DNA of 64,000 nt from Rouxiella aceris. Lineage in GTDB: Bacteria; Pseudomonadota; Gammaproteobacteria; Enterobacterales; Enterobacteriaceae. The stretch spans positions 469,583 to 533,582 of the forward strand of contig NZ_JAADJU010000002.1 of NCBI RefSeq assembly GCF_012933545.1. Reading direction: 5' to 3'. The notes below the pieces were generated by a model. It worked only from the letters and a program-made list of their open reading frames with translations, was not told where the DNA came from and did no database searches. The position numbers and the translations under genes were made by a program. Within the stretch, counting starts at the first letter, position 1, and each line of letters begins with the position of its first letter. Positions 1 to 9,724 of the stretch are shown one piece after another.

Positions 1-34
1 CGTCGAGATCGAGCGCGATAACGCGATAAGTCAT
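1..34 (-). CDS. ybhA: YbhA HAD-family phosphatase, N-terminal fragment
   Basis: Only the first eleven codons lie in the window. The minus strand reads MTYRVIALDLD, ending in the first HAD nucleophile motif (DLDG). This matches the N terminus of E. coli YbhA, a cytoplasmic pyridoxal-phosphate/sugar-phosphate phosphatase. It is divergent from pgl, the E. coli arrangement, which supports the identification. The rest of the gene lies beyond the left edge. Confidence 0.75.
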   Translation of the reverse strand, partial: MTYRVIALDLD

Positions 35-232
35 GGGCGGTTCCAGCAGATGGTCATGGCATAAAATTAAGGTTTTCGATGGTACACCTTTATGCCAGCT
101 GTTAAAACCTCGCATCAAGGGCTAATGTCTTCTCGCGGATAGCCTGTTAACTTGAGTCAAGATTAACTAAGGCATTTGCCGACCGACGGTCTTATAATTA
201 GCACGCCGATCCCGCTTTAATCAGGAGATAAA

Positions 233-1234
233 ATGAAACAAGTCGTTTATGTGGCCAGCCCGGACAGTCAACAAATTCATGCATTTGACCTTGCTGCCAA
301 CGGTGAGTTGACGCTACTGCAACAGGTTGATGTTCCCGGTCAGGTTCAGCCTATGGTGGCGGCCCCGGATGCCAGTCATCTGTATGTCGGGGTACGTCCG
401 GAGTTTGCTGTGCTGACTTATCGCATTGGCCAGGATGGCAAACTGGAACAGGCGGGCATGGCACCGTTGCCCGGCAGCCCCACGCATTTGGGGATGGATT
501 TACAGGGGCGTTTTCTGTTCAGCGCCTCTTACAGCTTTAATAACGTCAGTATCAACCCCATTGCAGCCGACGGCGTAGCGCTGGCCGCGCAGCAGGTGCT
601 GGAAAATCTGCAGGCGCCGCACTCTGCCAATATCGATCCGACCAATCAGTTGCTGATGATCCCGGCGCTGAAAGAAGATCATATCCGCCTTTACGACTTT
701 AGTCTGCAAGGTGAGGCCACTGCGCACCAGCCTGCCGAGTTAAGCACGCAGCCGGGCGCGGGTCCACGCCATATGGTGTTCCACCCGAATCAGCATTTTG
801 CCTACTGCGTGAACGAGTTGGACAGCAGCGTCGATGTCTATCAAAAAGATGTCACCAGCGGTGAATATCATGCCATTCAGACACTGGATATTTTACCGGC
901 AGATTATAGCGGTCAACGCTGGGCTGCGGATATTCACATTACCCCCAACGGCCGTTATCTTTATGCCTGCGATCGCGGATCAAGTCTGTTGTCGGTGCTG
1001 AAGGTGTCCCACGATGGCAGCGAACTGGAATTGGTATCACACCATGCCACCCAGACGCAGCCGCGCGGTTTTAATATCGATCACAGCGGTCAGTATGTGA
1101 TTACTGCCGGTCAGAAATCCGATGCCATTGAAGTGGCGCGTATTGATGAAAATAGCGGCGAGCTCAGCCTGCTGAAAACCTATCCGGTGGGTAAAGGACC
1201 GATGTGGGTGACCATTATTACCCTGCATCACTAA
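233..1234 (+). CDS. pgl: 6-phosphogluconolactonase
   Basis: Cytoplasmic enzyme of the oxidative pentose phosphate pathway that hydrolyses 6-phosphoglucono-lactone to 6-phosphogluconate. The 333-aa product has the length of the YbhE/Pgl type (E. coli 331 aa), a seven-bladed beta-propeller unrelated to the DevB type. Repeating blade sequences run through the whole protein, with conserved stretches such as LPGSPTHLG near residue 80 and GPRHMVFHP near residue 180. AGGAG lies just upstream of the ATG. A TATAAT hexamer at 193-198 is a possible -10. The gene is divergent from ybhA and ends at a strong terminator shared with ybhC. Confidence 0.95.
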   Translation: MKQVVYVASPDSQQIHAFDLAANGELTLLQQVDVPGQVQPMVAAPDASHLYVGVRPEFAVLTYRIGQDGKLEQAGMAPLPGSPTHLGMDLQGRFLFSASYSFNNVSINPIAADGVALAAQQVLENLQAPHSANIDPTNQLLMIPALKEDHIRLYDFSLQGEATAHQPAELSTQPGAGPRHMVFHPNQHFAYCVNELDSSVDVYQKDVTSGEYHAIQTLDILPADYSGQRWAADIHITPNGRYLYACDRGSSLLSVLKVSHDGSELELVSHHATQTQPRGFNIDHSGQYVITAGQKSDAIEVARIDENSGELSLLKTYPVGKGPMWVTIITLHH

Positions 1235-1245
1235 TATTTAGCCGA

Positions 1246-1283
1246 TAAAAACCCGCCAGACTTTGCAGTCTGGCGGGTTTTTA
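1246..1283. terminator. Bidirectional rho-independent terminator between pgl and ybhC
   Basis: A 10-bp perfect stem (ACCCGCCAGA / TCTGGCGGGT, loop of 8) is flanked by A-run and T-run on both sides, so it can stop the two convergent genes. Confidence 0.9.
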
Positions 1284-1303
1284 TAATAACGGCAGATCAG
1301 GGA

Positions 1304-2608
1304 TTATTTTGCCCCGGCGAACACGTTGTTATATTGCCACAAACGGTTAAAGCTTGAATCATTCAGATTACGGTTCGGGGCAATATTGCCACTGAACGGA
1401 CGTTCTGAATAAGCCGCTTCACCCCATGGCTGTTGCAGGTGATAGCTGCCATCAATCTGGCTGTCGCGGATCACCAGTTGACCATTTGGCGTCTGGCCTG
1501 GGACATAGCCACCTTTTTCGGCACCGAGATCGACGGAACGACCCAGCAGCGCTTTCTGTGCTGCACCTTCGCCGCTAAAGCCTTTATCGCCGGTCAGGTT
1601 ACTGTCAATGACCAGGAAACCGTAGGAGATATTGGCCGGAGTGACCGGCGCAAAGACGTTGGCCTGTTTCACGCCACGGCTGGAGACCGTATGGAATTCC
1701 ACATGATCAAAGACTGCGTTGGCACGACCGGTAACGTAATCGACGTCGCCGACAATCAGGCTGTTATGCACGTAAACACGGTTGTAGCGCTGAGTGACCG
1801 GTTGATTCTTGATATCGCTGGTGGTCAGCAACAGGGTATTTTCGCGACCCAAAACATGTACGTTGTCCAGCAGGCTTTGGTCACCATCAAGGCGCAGCGC
1901 CGCTGCAGGGTGGGAAGCGGCATCGCTGCTGTCTTGCAGACTATTGCTGATCGTCAGGTTTTGCAGTTGCAGACCGGCGGCCTGTGACCACAGCGTAGCG
2001 CTGCAGCTTACGCCGATGCTGTCAGTTGGCTGCTTGCCACACTGATTGAACATATACCATGCGCGATCGCCGGGCAGAAATTCGCCATGAGGATTGAGCG
2101 TGGCGCGATAGGCTGCCGGTGTGACCGCAGCTTCCAGGCCTTGTTGCAATACCACTTGATCGGCGCTGTCACCGGTGCCGAACAGGCTGATTGGCGGTGC
2201 ACCAGCGGGAATATAGACTGCGCCACTGTAGGTGCCTGGCAGAATTTTAATGTATTCACGTTCGCCGTGATTATGCTTGCTTAGCGCGGCGTTTACCGCC
2301 TGCTGAACCGTGGTGTAGGCGGCACCGTCTACGCCTTTTTTCGGACCGACGACAAATTCGGTGCTAATGCCGTCCGTTTTGGCCAGCACAGGGGACCAGC
2401 CCTGTTGTTGCACCTGCAGCGAAGGACCACCGAATGCCAGATAGGATTTGGCGGTGAAGTTATTGGCTTCATCAGCGCTAAGAACAGGCAGTGCCGCAGT
2501 ACCCGGTGCGATCTGGGTAGAGACGCCTTGTTGGCTGTGACTACAGGCTGACAGCACCAATGTGGCAGATAAAATGGCGCAGGCTTGCGACAAGCTGGAA
2601 ATTTTCAC
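1304..2608 (-). CDS. ybhC: YbhC, pectinesterase-fold outer-membrane lipoprotein
   Basis: Homologue of E. coli YbhC, a lipoprotein with the carbohydrate esterase family 8 (pectin methylesterase) beta-helix fold. The E. coli protein is reported to act on acyl-CoA rather than pectin. I place the start at GTG 2608 because AAGGAG lies 8 bases upstream. The in-frame ATG at 2632 would put that site inside the gene. From GTG, a short signal peptide ends in the lipobox LSAC, with the lipidated Cys at residue 22. Family blocks GRENT and GDVDYVTGRA are present. It neighbours ybhB as in E. coli. Confidence 0.9.
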   Translation of the reverse strand: MKISSLSQACAILSATLVLSACSHSQQGVSTQIAPGTAALPVLSADEANNFTAKSYLAFGGPSLQVQQQGWSPVLAKTDGISTEFVVGPKKGVDGAAYTTVQQAVNAALSKHNHGEREYIKILPGTYSGAVYIPAGAPPISLFGTGDSADQVVLQQGLEAAVTPAAYRATLNPHGEFLPGDRAWYMFNQCGKQPTDSIGVSCSATLWSQAAGLQLQNLTISNSLQDSSDAASHPAAALRLDGDQSLLDNVHVLGRENTLLLTTSDIKNQPVTQRYNRVYVHNSLIVGDVDYVTGRANAVFDHVEFHTVSSRGVKQANVFAPVTPANISYGFLVIDSNLTGDKGFSGEGAAQKALLGRSVDLGAEKGGYVPGQTPNGQLVIRDSQIDGSYHLQQPWGEAAYSERPFSGNIAPNRNLNDSSFNRLWQYNNVFAGAK

Positions 2609-2818
2609 TGTGTCTGACTCCTTGATAAACAAAAAAAGCGGTCAGCCGGGCTAACCACTTAGTTGTTTTAAAAATACGCTGGTTTTAAACACACGGATAA
2701 CGAAGCAGAACGCGCTGCTGAGCGTCAGGGTCCGTCTCCCGGTAAAATACCGGGATCTTGATATCATATACCCGTCAGGACCCAAACTGCATCTTTGTTG
2801 CAGCCCTTAACCTCGCAT

Positions 2819-3301
2819 TTAGCTATAGATCACCGTCAGACCCGCTTTGCCCAGCGTATGAAAATGCAGGTTAAAGCCGAGGTAAGCACCGCTGCTCTGT
2901 TCGTCCACTTCCAGCGTGGCAACGTCGAGGGCGAAGACGGTGAACTGGTAACGATGGTGTTCACCTTGTGGTGGCGCCGCGCCGCCGTAACCGGCTTTAC
3001 CAAAATCGGTGCGGGTTTGTACCGATCCGGCGGGCAGACCCGGCAGGCCAGAACCGGCCCCGGTGGGCAGGCTGCGCAGATCTGCGGGCAGATTGGCTAC
3101 GCCCCAGTGCCACCAGCCAGAGCCGGTGGGTGCATCGGGATCGTAACAGGTAATGGCAAAACTCTTGGTGCCGGCGGGAGGATTATCCCAGCTCAGCTGG
3201 GGCGAAAGATTTTCTCCCTCATAGCCCATACCATTAAAAACCTGGGCGTTGGGCATCTTTTCGCCATCGCGTAAATCGGTGCTCTGTAGTGTAAAAGCCA
3301 T
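2819..3301 (-). CDS. ybhB: YbhB, Raf-kinase-inhibitor-like PEBP family protein
   Basis: 160 aa (E. coli 158), single phosphatidylethanolamine-binding-protein domain over the whole length, cytoplasmic. The ligand-pocket block YDPDAPTGSGWWHW and the later GEHHRYQFTVFALD block are intact. Its physiological ligand in bacteria is not established. It follows ybhC after 210 bp containing a small hairpin at 2737-2755. AGAGG lies just before the ATG. Confidence 0.92.
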   Translation of the reverse strand: MAFTLQSTDLRDGEKMPNAQVFNGMGYEGENLSPQLSWDNPPAGTKSFAITCYDPDAPTGSGWWHWGVANLPADLRSLPTGAGSGLPGLPAGSVQTRTDFGKAGYGGAAPPQGEHHRYQFTVFALDVATLEVDEQSSGAYLGFNLHFHTLGKAGLTVIYS

Positions 3302-3344
3302 GCAAACCTCTTTGTGTGACGTTATCTTTCAATCGCTTGTTGCT

Positions 3345-4025
3345 TCAGACCGAGCCTAGCATTTTTAATAACGCCTGGGCAACGGCGCTGGAAGACGCCG
3401 GGTTTTGTCCGGTGATCAGCTTGCCATCAACCATGACATAAGGACGCCAGTCGGCGGCTTTACTGTATTCGCCGCCATTTTTCTTCAGCTCATCTTCCAC
3501 CAGAAAAGGCACAATATCGGTGAGCTGAACGGCCTCTTCTTCGCTGTTGCTAAAGCCGGTAACGTGTTTATCTTTAACCAGCGGAATGTCGTCGATTTCG
3601 ACCTGACACAATACCCCTGGCGCATGGCACACGGCAGCCACCGGTTTTCCTGCCTGCCAGAACGCCTGGATCAGTGCGATAGAGTGCGGGTCTTGCGCCA
3701 AATCCCATAGTGGGCCATGTCCGCCGGGATAAAAAATGGCGTCAAACTCGTTGGCATCGATCTCTGCCAGCTTGCGGGTATGGGCCAGGGCGGCCTGGGC
3801 GTCCTTATCCTGACGGAATCTTTCAGTGCTGGCCGTTTGTGCGTCTGGCTCATCACTTTTCGGATCGAGAGGGGGCTGACCGCCTTGCGGGGAGGCCAAC
3901 ACCGTCTCTGCTCCGGCATCGAGAAACTGGTAATAGGGCGCGGTAAACTCTTCCAGCCAGAAACCGGTCTTTTTACCGGTATCGCCGAGTTTATCGTGTG
4001 AAGTCAATACAATCAGTATGTTCAT
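3345..4025 (-). CDS. DJ-1/PfpI superfamily (class I glutamine amidotransferase-like) protein
   Basis: 226 aa, Hsp31/glyoxalase-III-like branch of the DJ-1/PfpI superfamily. The nucleophile elbow AAVCHAPG places the reactive Cys at residue 133, followed by His134. The conserved acid that shapes the Cys pKa is probably Glu25 or Glu26 in WLEEF. A glyoxalase, deglycase or chaperone role is typical of the family, but the substrate cannot be read from sequence. GGGAG upstream of the ATG supports the start. Same strand as ybhB, 43 bp apart, so possibly cotranscribed with curA. Confidence 0.82.
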   Translation of the reverse strand: MNILIVLTSHDKLGDTGKKTGFWLEEFTAPYYQFLDAGAETVLASPQGGQPPLDPKSDEPDAQTASTERFRQDKDAQAALAHTRKLAEIDANEFDAIFYPGGHGPLWDLAQDPHSIALIQAFWQAGKPVAAVCHAPGVLCQVEIDDIPLVKDKHVTGFSNSEEEAVQLTDIVPFLVEDELKKNGGEYSKAADWRPYVMVDGKLITGQNPASSSAVAQALLKMLGSV

Positions 4026-4081
4026 ATCATCGCTCCCAAGATGTTAGCTAACGCTTGTCAATCTAAGCAGGTGATCGGGAC

Positions 4082-5125
4082 TTAATCGTTTTCTTCGCCA
4101 ATTTGTACCACCACTTTGCCGAAGTTTTTCCCTTCAAGCAGCTCAATCAGGGATTGCGGGGCATTTTCCAGCCCTTGTATCCGATGTTCGCGGAATTTGA
4201 TTTTATCAGCAGAGAACCATTCCCCCATCTGTTTGGCAAATTCGCCATAGCGATGGCCATAGTCATCAAAAATAATAAAACCTTGCACCCGTAGTCGTTT
4301 TCTTAAAATGGTGCTGGTTAGCAACATTAACCGATCCTGCCCCTGTGGCAAGCCTTCGGCATTGTATTGCGACACCAGACCGCAAACCGGCACACGAGCT
4401 TTGGTGTTAAGTAGCGGCAGCACAGCGTCAAATACCGCACCACCGACGTTTTCAAAATAGACATCAATTCCCTGCGGGCAAGCCTCTTGCAACCGCTGTG
4501 CCAGCGCCGGGTCGCGGTGATCCACACAGTGATCAAAGCCAAAATGCTCAACGGCGTAGCGACATTTCTCCGCGCCGCCGGCAATGCCCACCACCTTGCA
4601 GCCCTGCAGTTTGGCGATTTGTCCGACCAGCGAGCCGACCGGGCCGGTGGCGGCGGCAACCACTACCGTTTCGCCGGCTTGCGGTTGGCCAATATCCAGC
4701 AGTCCCATATAGGCGGTAAAACCGGGCATGCCGAGTACGCCCAAGGCCAGAGAAGGGTGCTTCAGCGCTGCGCCTTCGAGTTTTCTCACCAGCGTGGCGT
4801 CAATGGCGGCATAGTCCTGCCAGCCGCTGCTGGCCACCACCCAGTCACCGGCTTTGAAATTTTTATCGTTCGAGGCCACAACGCGAGAAACAGCACCGCC
4901 GGTCATCACCTGGTCAATAGCCACCGGTGCTGCATAAGACGGGGCATCGCTCATACGGCCGCGCATATAGGGATCGAGGGAAAGATAAACCGTACGCAGC
5001 AATAGCTGGCCTGCGGCAAGGGAGGGCAACGGCTGCTCTTCGAGACGAAAGTTTGCGGCCACCGGGGCGCCTTTTGGGCGTGAAGCCAAAACAATACGGC
5101 GATTAACAGATTGATTCTGAGACAT
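4082..5125 (-). CDS. curA: CurA-like NADPH-dependent curcumin/alkenal reductase
   Basis: 347 aa, zinc-free medium-chain dehydrogenase/reductase closely matching E. coli CurA (345 aa) along its length, including NRRxVLASRP at the N terminus and LSLDPYMRGRMSD near residue 49. The Rossmann glycine motif AATGPVG lies at 158-164. CurA reduces curcumin, and relatives reduce 2-alkenals and enones with NADPH. AAGGAG precedes the ATG. Reducing reactive electrophiles fits its neighbour, the DJ-1-type protein; that functional link is inference. Confidence 0.88.
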   Translation of the reverse strand: MSQNQSVNRRIVLASRPKGAPVAANFRLEEQPLPSLAAGQLLLRTVYLSLDPYMRGRMSDAPSYAAPVAIDQVMTGGAVSRVVASNDKNFKAGDWVVASSGWQDYAAIDATLVRKLEGAALKHPSLALGVLGMPGFTAYMGLLDIGQPQAGETVVVAAATGPVGSLVGQIAKLQGCKVVGIAGGAEKCRYAVEHFGFDHCVDHRDPALAQRLQEACPQGIDVYFENVGGAVFDAVLPLLNTKARVPVCGLVSQYNAEGLPQGQDRLMLLTSTILRKRLRVQGFIIFDDYGHRYGEFAKQMGEWFSADKIKFREHRIQGLENAPQSLIELLEGKNFGKVVVQIGEEND

Positions 5126-5309
5126 ACAGACTCCTTGGCATGATGAAATTTATCCACTGCAACCAAGTATAGGTCGTCAGGCAGGGATTATAAGGGAGAC
5201 AGTATAGGGCGGAGGGGATAGGGGTTGTCTGGCTACTTTATGCTACATCGACGGCAAGGCAAAAAAACAGCCAGCGCAGCCAGGCCGCACCAGCCGATGG
5301 AGAGGGTAA

Positions 5310-6089
5310 TTATTTAACGCTTACATCGATATCGCCGAAATATTTTTTCGACAGTTGGCTGACTACGCCATCCTGTTTGACCTTGGCAATCGCCTGGTCC
5401 AGTCTGGCTTTATTGACTGTGTCGCCTTTACGCAGACCGAAAGCAATGCCGCTGCCAAGGATCTTGTCATCGCGCACCGCATCGCCAACAAAGCTGTAGC
5501 CTTTGCCGTCGGCACGATCGAGGAAGCCGTTCTGACCCGCCGGGGCCAGTACCAGAGTGCCATCAAGACGTCCGGAGGTCAGATCGAGATAGACCTGGCT
5601 CTGGTCCTGGTAGGAGACAATATCCACGCCTTTTGGTGCCCAATGGGCCTGGGCGAAGCTCTCCTGAATCGAGCCTTGCAGCACACCAATATGTTTGCCT
5701 TTCAGCGCCGCTGCGTCAGGTAACAGGCCGGAGCCGGTTTTGGCGATCAGTTTGGTAGGTACACGGTAGATCACATTGGTGAAATCAATCGCCTGGCGAC
5801 GTTTGTCGGTCACGTTCATTGCCGAGTTGATGGCGTCAAATTTGCGCGCCTGCAGGGCTGGGATCAAACCGTCAAACGAGGTTTCGCTCCATTCACACTT
5901 CACTTTGGCCGCCGCACAAACTGCGTGGCCGAGATCAATATCAAAACCCTGTAGCTCGCCGCTGGCTGATTTGGATTCAAAGGGCGGGTATTGCGCTTCC
6001 AGACCAAACTTGATGCTGGCACTATCGGCCAGGGCAGAGAAAGAGGCAACGGCACAACCTAACAGCAGCAGGCTTTTCAATTTTTTCAT
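5310..6089 (-). CDS. Periplasmic amino-acid binding protein (SBP family 3, HisJ/ArgT-like)
   Basis: 259 aa with a signal peptide cleaved after SALA (about residue 21), then an SBP_bac_3 domain. The blocks FGLEAQYPPFE, GFDIDLGHAV and FDAINSAMNVTDKRRQAIDFT are typical of Lys/Arg/ornithine/His binding proteins. No ABC permease or ATPase gene is adjacent, so it is an orphan receptor that must use a transporter encoded elsewhere. It lies 26 bp downstream of the aminotransferase gene, so the two probably form an operon. Ligand specificity is not determinable here. Confidence 0.85.
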   Translation of the reverse strand: MKKLKSLLLLGCAVASFSALADSASIKFGLEAQYPPFESKSASGELQGFDIDLGHAVCAAAKVKCEWSETSFDGLIPALQARKFDAINSAMNVTDKRRQAIDFTNVIYRVPTKLIAKTGSGLLPDAAALKGKHIGVLQGSIQESFAQAHWAPKGVDIVSYQDQSQVYLDLTSGRLDGTLVLAPAGQNGFLDRADGKGYSFVGDAVRDDKILGSGIAFGLRKGDTVNKARLDQAIAKVKQDGVVSQLSKKYFGDIDVSVK

Positions 6090-6115
6090 TATTACGGCTC
6101 CAGAGAAGTTTTGTT

Positions 6116-7270
6116 TTATACGCCTGACAGGCGGCGTGCGCCCTCATACAGCGTTTCATCGTCTTTCGCAAAGCTCAAGCGGATCAGGCCCGTTGGCTGG
6201 TTGTGGTGATAAAATGCCGACAGCGGAATGGTGGCAACCTGGTGATCGCGGATCAGGCTCAGTACAAATTCATCATCGCTAAGCGGGCTGAAGTGGCTGA
6301 ATCTGGCGAGCATAAAGAAGCTGCCGTAGCTGGGCAGCAGCTCAAAACGCGAGCCTTGCAGTGCCGTGACCAGTAAATCACGTTTATGCTGATAAAAATC
6401 GGCCAGGCCCAAATAACTTTGCGGATCGGCTAGTGCTTCGGCAAAGGCCACCTGCATCGGCGTATCGGCGGCAAAGACCATAAACTGATGGACTTTGCGG
6501 ATCTCTTCCATCAGCGCCTGCGGTGCCAGGCAATAGCCTACGCGCCAGCCGGTGACATGGTAGGTTTTGCCAAACGAGGAGACAATCACGCTGCGTTCAG
6601 CCAACTCGGCATGGCGGGCCATACTCTCATGACGATGACCGTCGAACACCACGTGTTCATAGACTTCATCGGATAAAATAATAATATCGCTGTTGCGAGT
6701 CAGGGCGGTTAGGCGATCGATATCCTGCTGCTGCAAAATAGCGCCGGTCGGGTTGTGCGGGCTATTGATAATAATCATCCGCGTGCGGCTGTTGATGGCG
6801 CTGGCCACTTCATCCCAGTCTATGCTGAAATCTTCCAGCGACAGGCCAATCGGCACCGGCGTTGCCCCCTGCAGGCGCACAATCGGTGAATAGCTGTCAA
6901 AAGCCGGTTCAAAATAGATCACTTCATCGCCCGGATGTACCAGCGCACTGATGGCCGAGTAGATCCCTTCGCTGGCGCTGGCGATCACTGTTACTTCGCT
7001 GTCGGCATCATAATGGCAGCCGTAGATCGCTTCCACCTTGGCCGCCAGTGCATGGCGCAGCGCGGCGAGACCGCTCATCGGCGCATACTGGTTATGCCCG
7101 GCGCGCATGGCTTGCGCCACGGCATCAATCAGTGCCGGTTGGCATGAGAAATTGGGCGCCCCCTGTGACAGGTTGAGGGCATTATGCTCGGCGCTCAATT
7201 GACCAATAACGGTGAAAATCGTGGTACCGACATCGGGTAATTTCGACTGGGGTGACATGGCGCTCTTCAT
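6116..7270 (-). CDS. ybdL: Methionine (aromatic/keto-acid) aminotransferase, YbdL type
   Basis: 384 aa, class I PLP aminotransferase closely matching E. coli YbdL (386 aa), which prefers Met, His and Phe with 2-oxo-4-methylthiobutyrate. Catalytic positions seen: PHNPTG with Asn174, SDEVYEH with Asp201, and PLP-binding Lys235 in SSFGKTYH. AGGAG five bases before the ATG fixes the start. It is followed closely by the amino-acid binding protein and is divergent from a LysR gene, suggesting a small amino-acid uptake and transamination unit. Confidence 0.88.
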   Translation of the reverse strand: MKSAMSPQSKLPDVGTTIFTVIGQLSAEHNALNLSQGAPNFSCQPALIDAVAQAMRAGHNQYAPMSGLAALRHALAAKVEAIYGCHYDADSEVTVIASASEGIYSAISALVHPGDEVIYFEPAFDSYSPIVRLQGATPVPIGLSLEDFSIDWDEVASAINSRTRMIIINSPHNPTGAILQQQDIDRLTALTRNSDIIILSDEVYEHVVFDGHRHESMARHAELAERSVIVSSFGKTYHVTGWRVGYCLAPQALMEEIRKVHQFMVFAADTPMQVAFAEALADPQSYLGLADFYQHKRDLLVTALQGSRFELLPSYGSFFMLARFSHFSPLSDDEFVLSLIRDHQVATIPLSAFYHHNQPTGLIRLSFAKDDETLYEGARRLSGV

Positions 7271-7385
7271 GCGGACTCCTGATAACGACGGCTAAACAAC
7301 CGGCTGCAATGGGGAACAGACAAAAGGATGACAGCCGATTAAGCAATAGTTTCGCTGTGCTCACAATAGAAAATTTGTCATACTT

Positions 7386-7406
7386 GCCATGATCTGACGT
7401 CATGGC
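7386..7406. promoter_or_regulatory. Candidate operator: 7-bp inverted repeat between ybdL and the LysR gene
   Basis: GCCATGA, 7 bases, TCATGGC: a perfect dyad of the size bound by LysR dimers, lying in the divergent promoter region. It covers the upstream ATG at 7402, which argues for the downstream start of the regulator. Confidence 0.5.
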
Positions 7407-7422
7407 TGGAGCCTGCACTGCA

Positions 7423-8382
7423 ATGAGCCTATTCCCTGATTTTAGCGCCGCCACCTTGCCCAATTTGCCTTCGCTAAATTGGCTGAAAACCTTTGTTATC
7501 GTTGCGCAAACTCAGAATCTGACGCGGGCCGCCGAACTTTTGCATATTACCCAGGGAGCGGTAAGTCGGCAGATCGCAGGCCTGGAGGCGCGTCTGGGCT
7601 ATCCGTTGTTTGTTCGTCAGGCCAGAGGATTAAGCCTGACACCGCGCGGGGCACAGCTATTGCCACCGATTCAGCAGGCGTTGCTGCAAATGGGCGAAGC
7701 GCTGCAACGGGTGGTCAGCCATCCCGATACCCTGCGCATCAAGTGTCCTACCTGCTCTATGCGCTGGTTGCTGCCACGTGTGATCCAGCTGCAAAACGAT
7801 CGTCCCGATATGCAGATTGAGCTGACGGCCTCGGTGTCCCACGGCGTGGATTTTCGCAGCGAGCATTTTGACGCGGCGGTGGTCTTTGGCCGACCGGTTG
7901 AGCATGGTCTTACTGCCAGCCATCTGTTTGATGAAGTGTTGACGCCGGTTTGTGCGCCGAATTTGCTGACCGGGCAGGGGAGAGAGGTAAAGCTGGCAGA
8001 TTTGCAACAGCAAACCCTGTTACATCCCACTCGCGATCGCCGCGACTGGCTGCTGTGGCTAAAAACTGCCGGTGTGCCGGGGTTACCTTCCAGTAAATCC
8101 CAGCATTTCGATACCCTTGATCTGGCGATTAACTCGGCGTTGCAAGGTTATGGCGTGGCGATCGGCGATTTAACGCTAATCGAAGACGATCTGCTGGCCC
8201 GGCGGGTGATTGCACCTTTCAGTCTTTGTGTCGCCAGCGGCGCGTCTTACCAATTGCTGTATCCAGATAATCCCAGCCCGGCGCTACGGGTGGCGATCGA
8301 TTTTCTCAACCAGCAGGCACAGCAAAGCCGTGAACGGCTGGCCGCTTTGTTGTCGGCATCGCGACAGCTGGTGTATGCCTGA
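7423..8382 (+). CDS. LysR-family transcriptional regulator (GcvA-like)
   Basis: 319 aa from the chosen start. An N-terminal winged helix-turn-helix (LTRAAELLHITQGAVSRQIAGLEARLG) is followed by a substrate-binding domain. The variant LPSLNWLKTFV opening and RDWLLWL block resemble the GcvA/AmpR subgroup. GGAG at 7408-7411 lies 11 bases before ATG 7423. The alternative ATG 7402 overlaps a putative operator and has no ribosome site. Divergence from the aminotransferase and binding-protein genes suggests it controls them, likely in response to an amino acid; this is inference. Confidence 0.85.
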   Translation: MSLFPDFSAATLPNLPSLNWLKTFVIVAQTQNLTRAAELLHITQGAVSRQIAGLEARLGYPLFVRQARGLSLTPRGAQLLPPIQQALLQMGEALQRVVSHPDTLRIKCPTCSMRWLLPRVIQLQNDRPDMQIELTASVSHGVDFRSEHFDAAVVFGRPVEHGLTASHLFDEVLTPVCAPNLLTGQGREVKLADLQQQTLLHPTRDRRDWLLWLKTAGVPGLPSSKSQHFDTLDLAINSALQGYGVAIGDLTLIEDDLLARRVIAPFSLCVASGASYQLLYPDNPSPALRVAIDFLNQQAQQSRERLAALLSASRQLVYA

Positions 8383-8400
8383 TGATTGCCGCGCGGCTGG

Positions 8401-9675
8401 CTATTCCTCGGCCAGCGAAGCGGCTATCGCCTGGGTCAGTTGGCTTAACTGCTTGGCGCTAATAATATAAGGCGGCATCAGATAGATCAGCTTGCCAAAT
8501 GGCCGGATCCACACCCCCTGCGCCACAAAGTGCTGTTGTAGCCGCGCCATATCCACTGGCTGGCACATTTCCACCACGCCAATTGCCCCCAACACCCGTA
8601 CATCAGCCACCGCCGGATGCTGCCTTAATGGTGCCAGTTCGACCGTCAGCTGTTGTTCAATCGCCCTGACCTGCTGCTGCCAGTGATTTTCCGCCAGCAG
8701 CGACAGACTGGCACTGGCAACGGCACAGGCCAGTGGATTGCCCATAAAGGTTGGGCCGTGCATAAAGCATCCCGCTTCGCCGTTGCTGATGGTATTGGCC
8801 ACCTGACGGGTGGTCAGGGTAGCGGACAGGGTCATATAGCCACCGGTCAGCGCTTTGCCGACGCAGAGAATATCCGGGCTGATGCCGGCGTGCTCGCAGG
8901 CAAAGAGTTTACCGGTGCGACCAAAGCCGGTAGCGATCTCGTCGGCAATCAACAAAATACCGTAACCGTCGCACAGCTGGCGCACCTGGCGCAGATATTC
9001 GGGATGATAAATGCGCATGCCACCCGCGCCTTGCACCACGGGTTCAAGGATCACCGCGGCAATGTCGCGATGATGTTCAGCCAACAAGGCACTAAAGGGG
9101 GCGATATCTGCCGCGTCCCAGGGTTGATCAAAGCGGCACTGCGGCGCAGGGGCGAACAGGTGTTGCGGCAGATAGCCCTGATACAGGCTATGCATCGAGT
9201 TTTGTGGATCACACACCGCCATGGCGCCAAAGGTATCGCCATGATAGCCGTGGCGCAGCGTCAGCATTTTCTGCCTTTTTTCGCCACGCGCCTGCCAGTA
9301 TTGCATGGCCATTTTTAGCGCCACTTCTACCGCCACCGATCCCGAGTCAGCCAGAAACACACACTCCAGTGCCTCAGGGGTGATCGCCACCAACTGTCGC
9401 GCCAACGCTATTGCCGGGGGATGGGTAATACCGCCAAACATCACATGAGACATCTGACCAATTTGTTCAATGGCCGCCTGGTTCAGGGTCGGGTGGTTAT
9501 AACCGTGGATGGCGGCCCACCATGACGACATACCGTCAACCAACTGTCGGCCATCGGCCAGCTTAAGCATCACCCCTTGTGCTGACACCACCGGATAGGT
9601 AGGCAACGGCTGGGTCATGGAAGTATAGGGATGCCAGATATGGCGTTGGTCAAATTCGAGATCGGCGGGGGTCAT
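8401..9675 (-). CDS. bioA: Adenosylmethionine-8-amino-7-oxononanoate aminotransferase (DAPA synthase)
   Basis: Converts KAPA to DAPA in biotin synthesis using S-adenosylmethionine as amino donor and PLP. I use the ATG at 9675: AAGGA lies 6 bases upstream and the product then starts [20 protein letters not shown] like E. coli BioA. With this start the PLP lysine in VGKALTGG falls at residue 274, the E. coli number. 424 aa. Transcribed divergently from bioB across the BirA operator. Confidence 0.97.
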   Translation of the reverse strand: MTPADLEFDQRHIWHPYTSMTQPLPTYPVVSAQGVMLKLADGRQLVDGMSSWWAAIHGYNHPTLNQAAIEQIGQMSHVMFGGITHPPAIALARQLVAITPEALECVFLADSGSVAVEVALKMAMQYWQARGEKRQKMLTLRHGYHGDTFGAMAVCDPQNSMHSLYQGYLPQHLFAPAPQCRFDQPWDAADIAPFSALLAEHHRDIAAVILEPVVQGAGGMRIYHPEYLRQVRQLCDGYGILLIADEIATGFGRTGKLFACEHAGISPDILCVGKALTGGYMTLSATLTTRQVANTISNGEAGCFMHGPTFMGNPLACAVASASLSLLAENHWQQQVRAIEQQLTVELAPLRQHPAVADVRVLGAIGVVEMCQPVDMARLQQHFVAQGVWIRPFGKLIYLMPPYIISAKQLSQLTQAIAASLAEE

Positions 9676-9724
9676 GCACATTCCTTACGGGTTTTCTGTC
9701 AACCAAAAATAAAATATAACGTTG

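Noticed and set aside
1433..1987. 184-aa open frame antisense to ybhC
   Set aside because: It lies fully inside a strongly supported gene on the other strand and has no family features.
2737..2755. Hairpin TCCCGGTA/TACCGGGA between ybhC and ybhB
   Set aside because: Stem is good but there is no T-run and the genes are in the same orientation; too little to call a terminator or operator.
2795..3274. 159-aa open frame antisense to ybhB
   Set aside because: Shadow of the PEBP gene; composition and lack of ribosome site do not support it.
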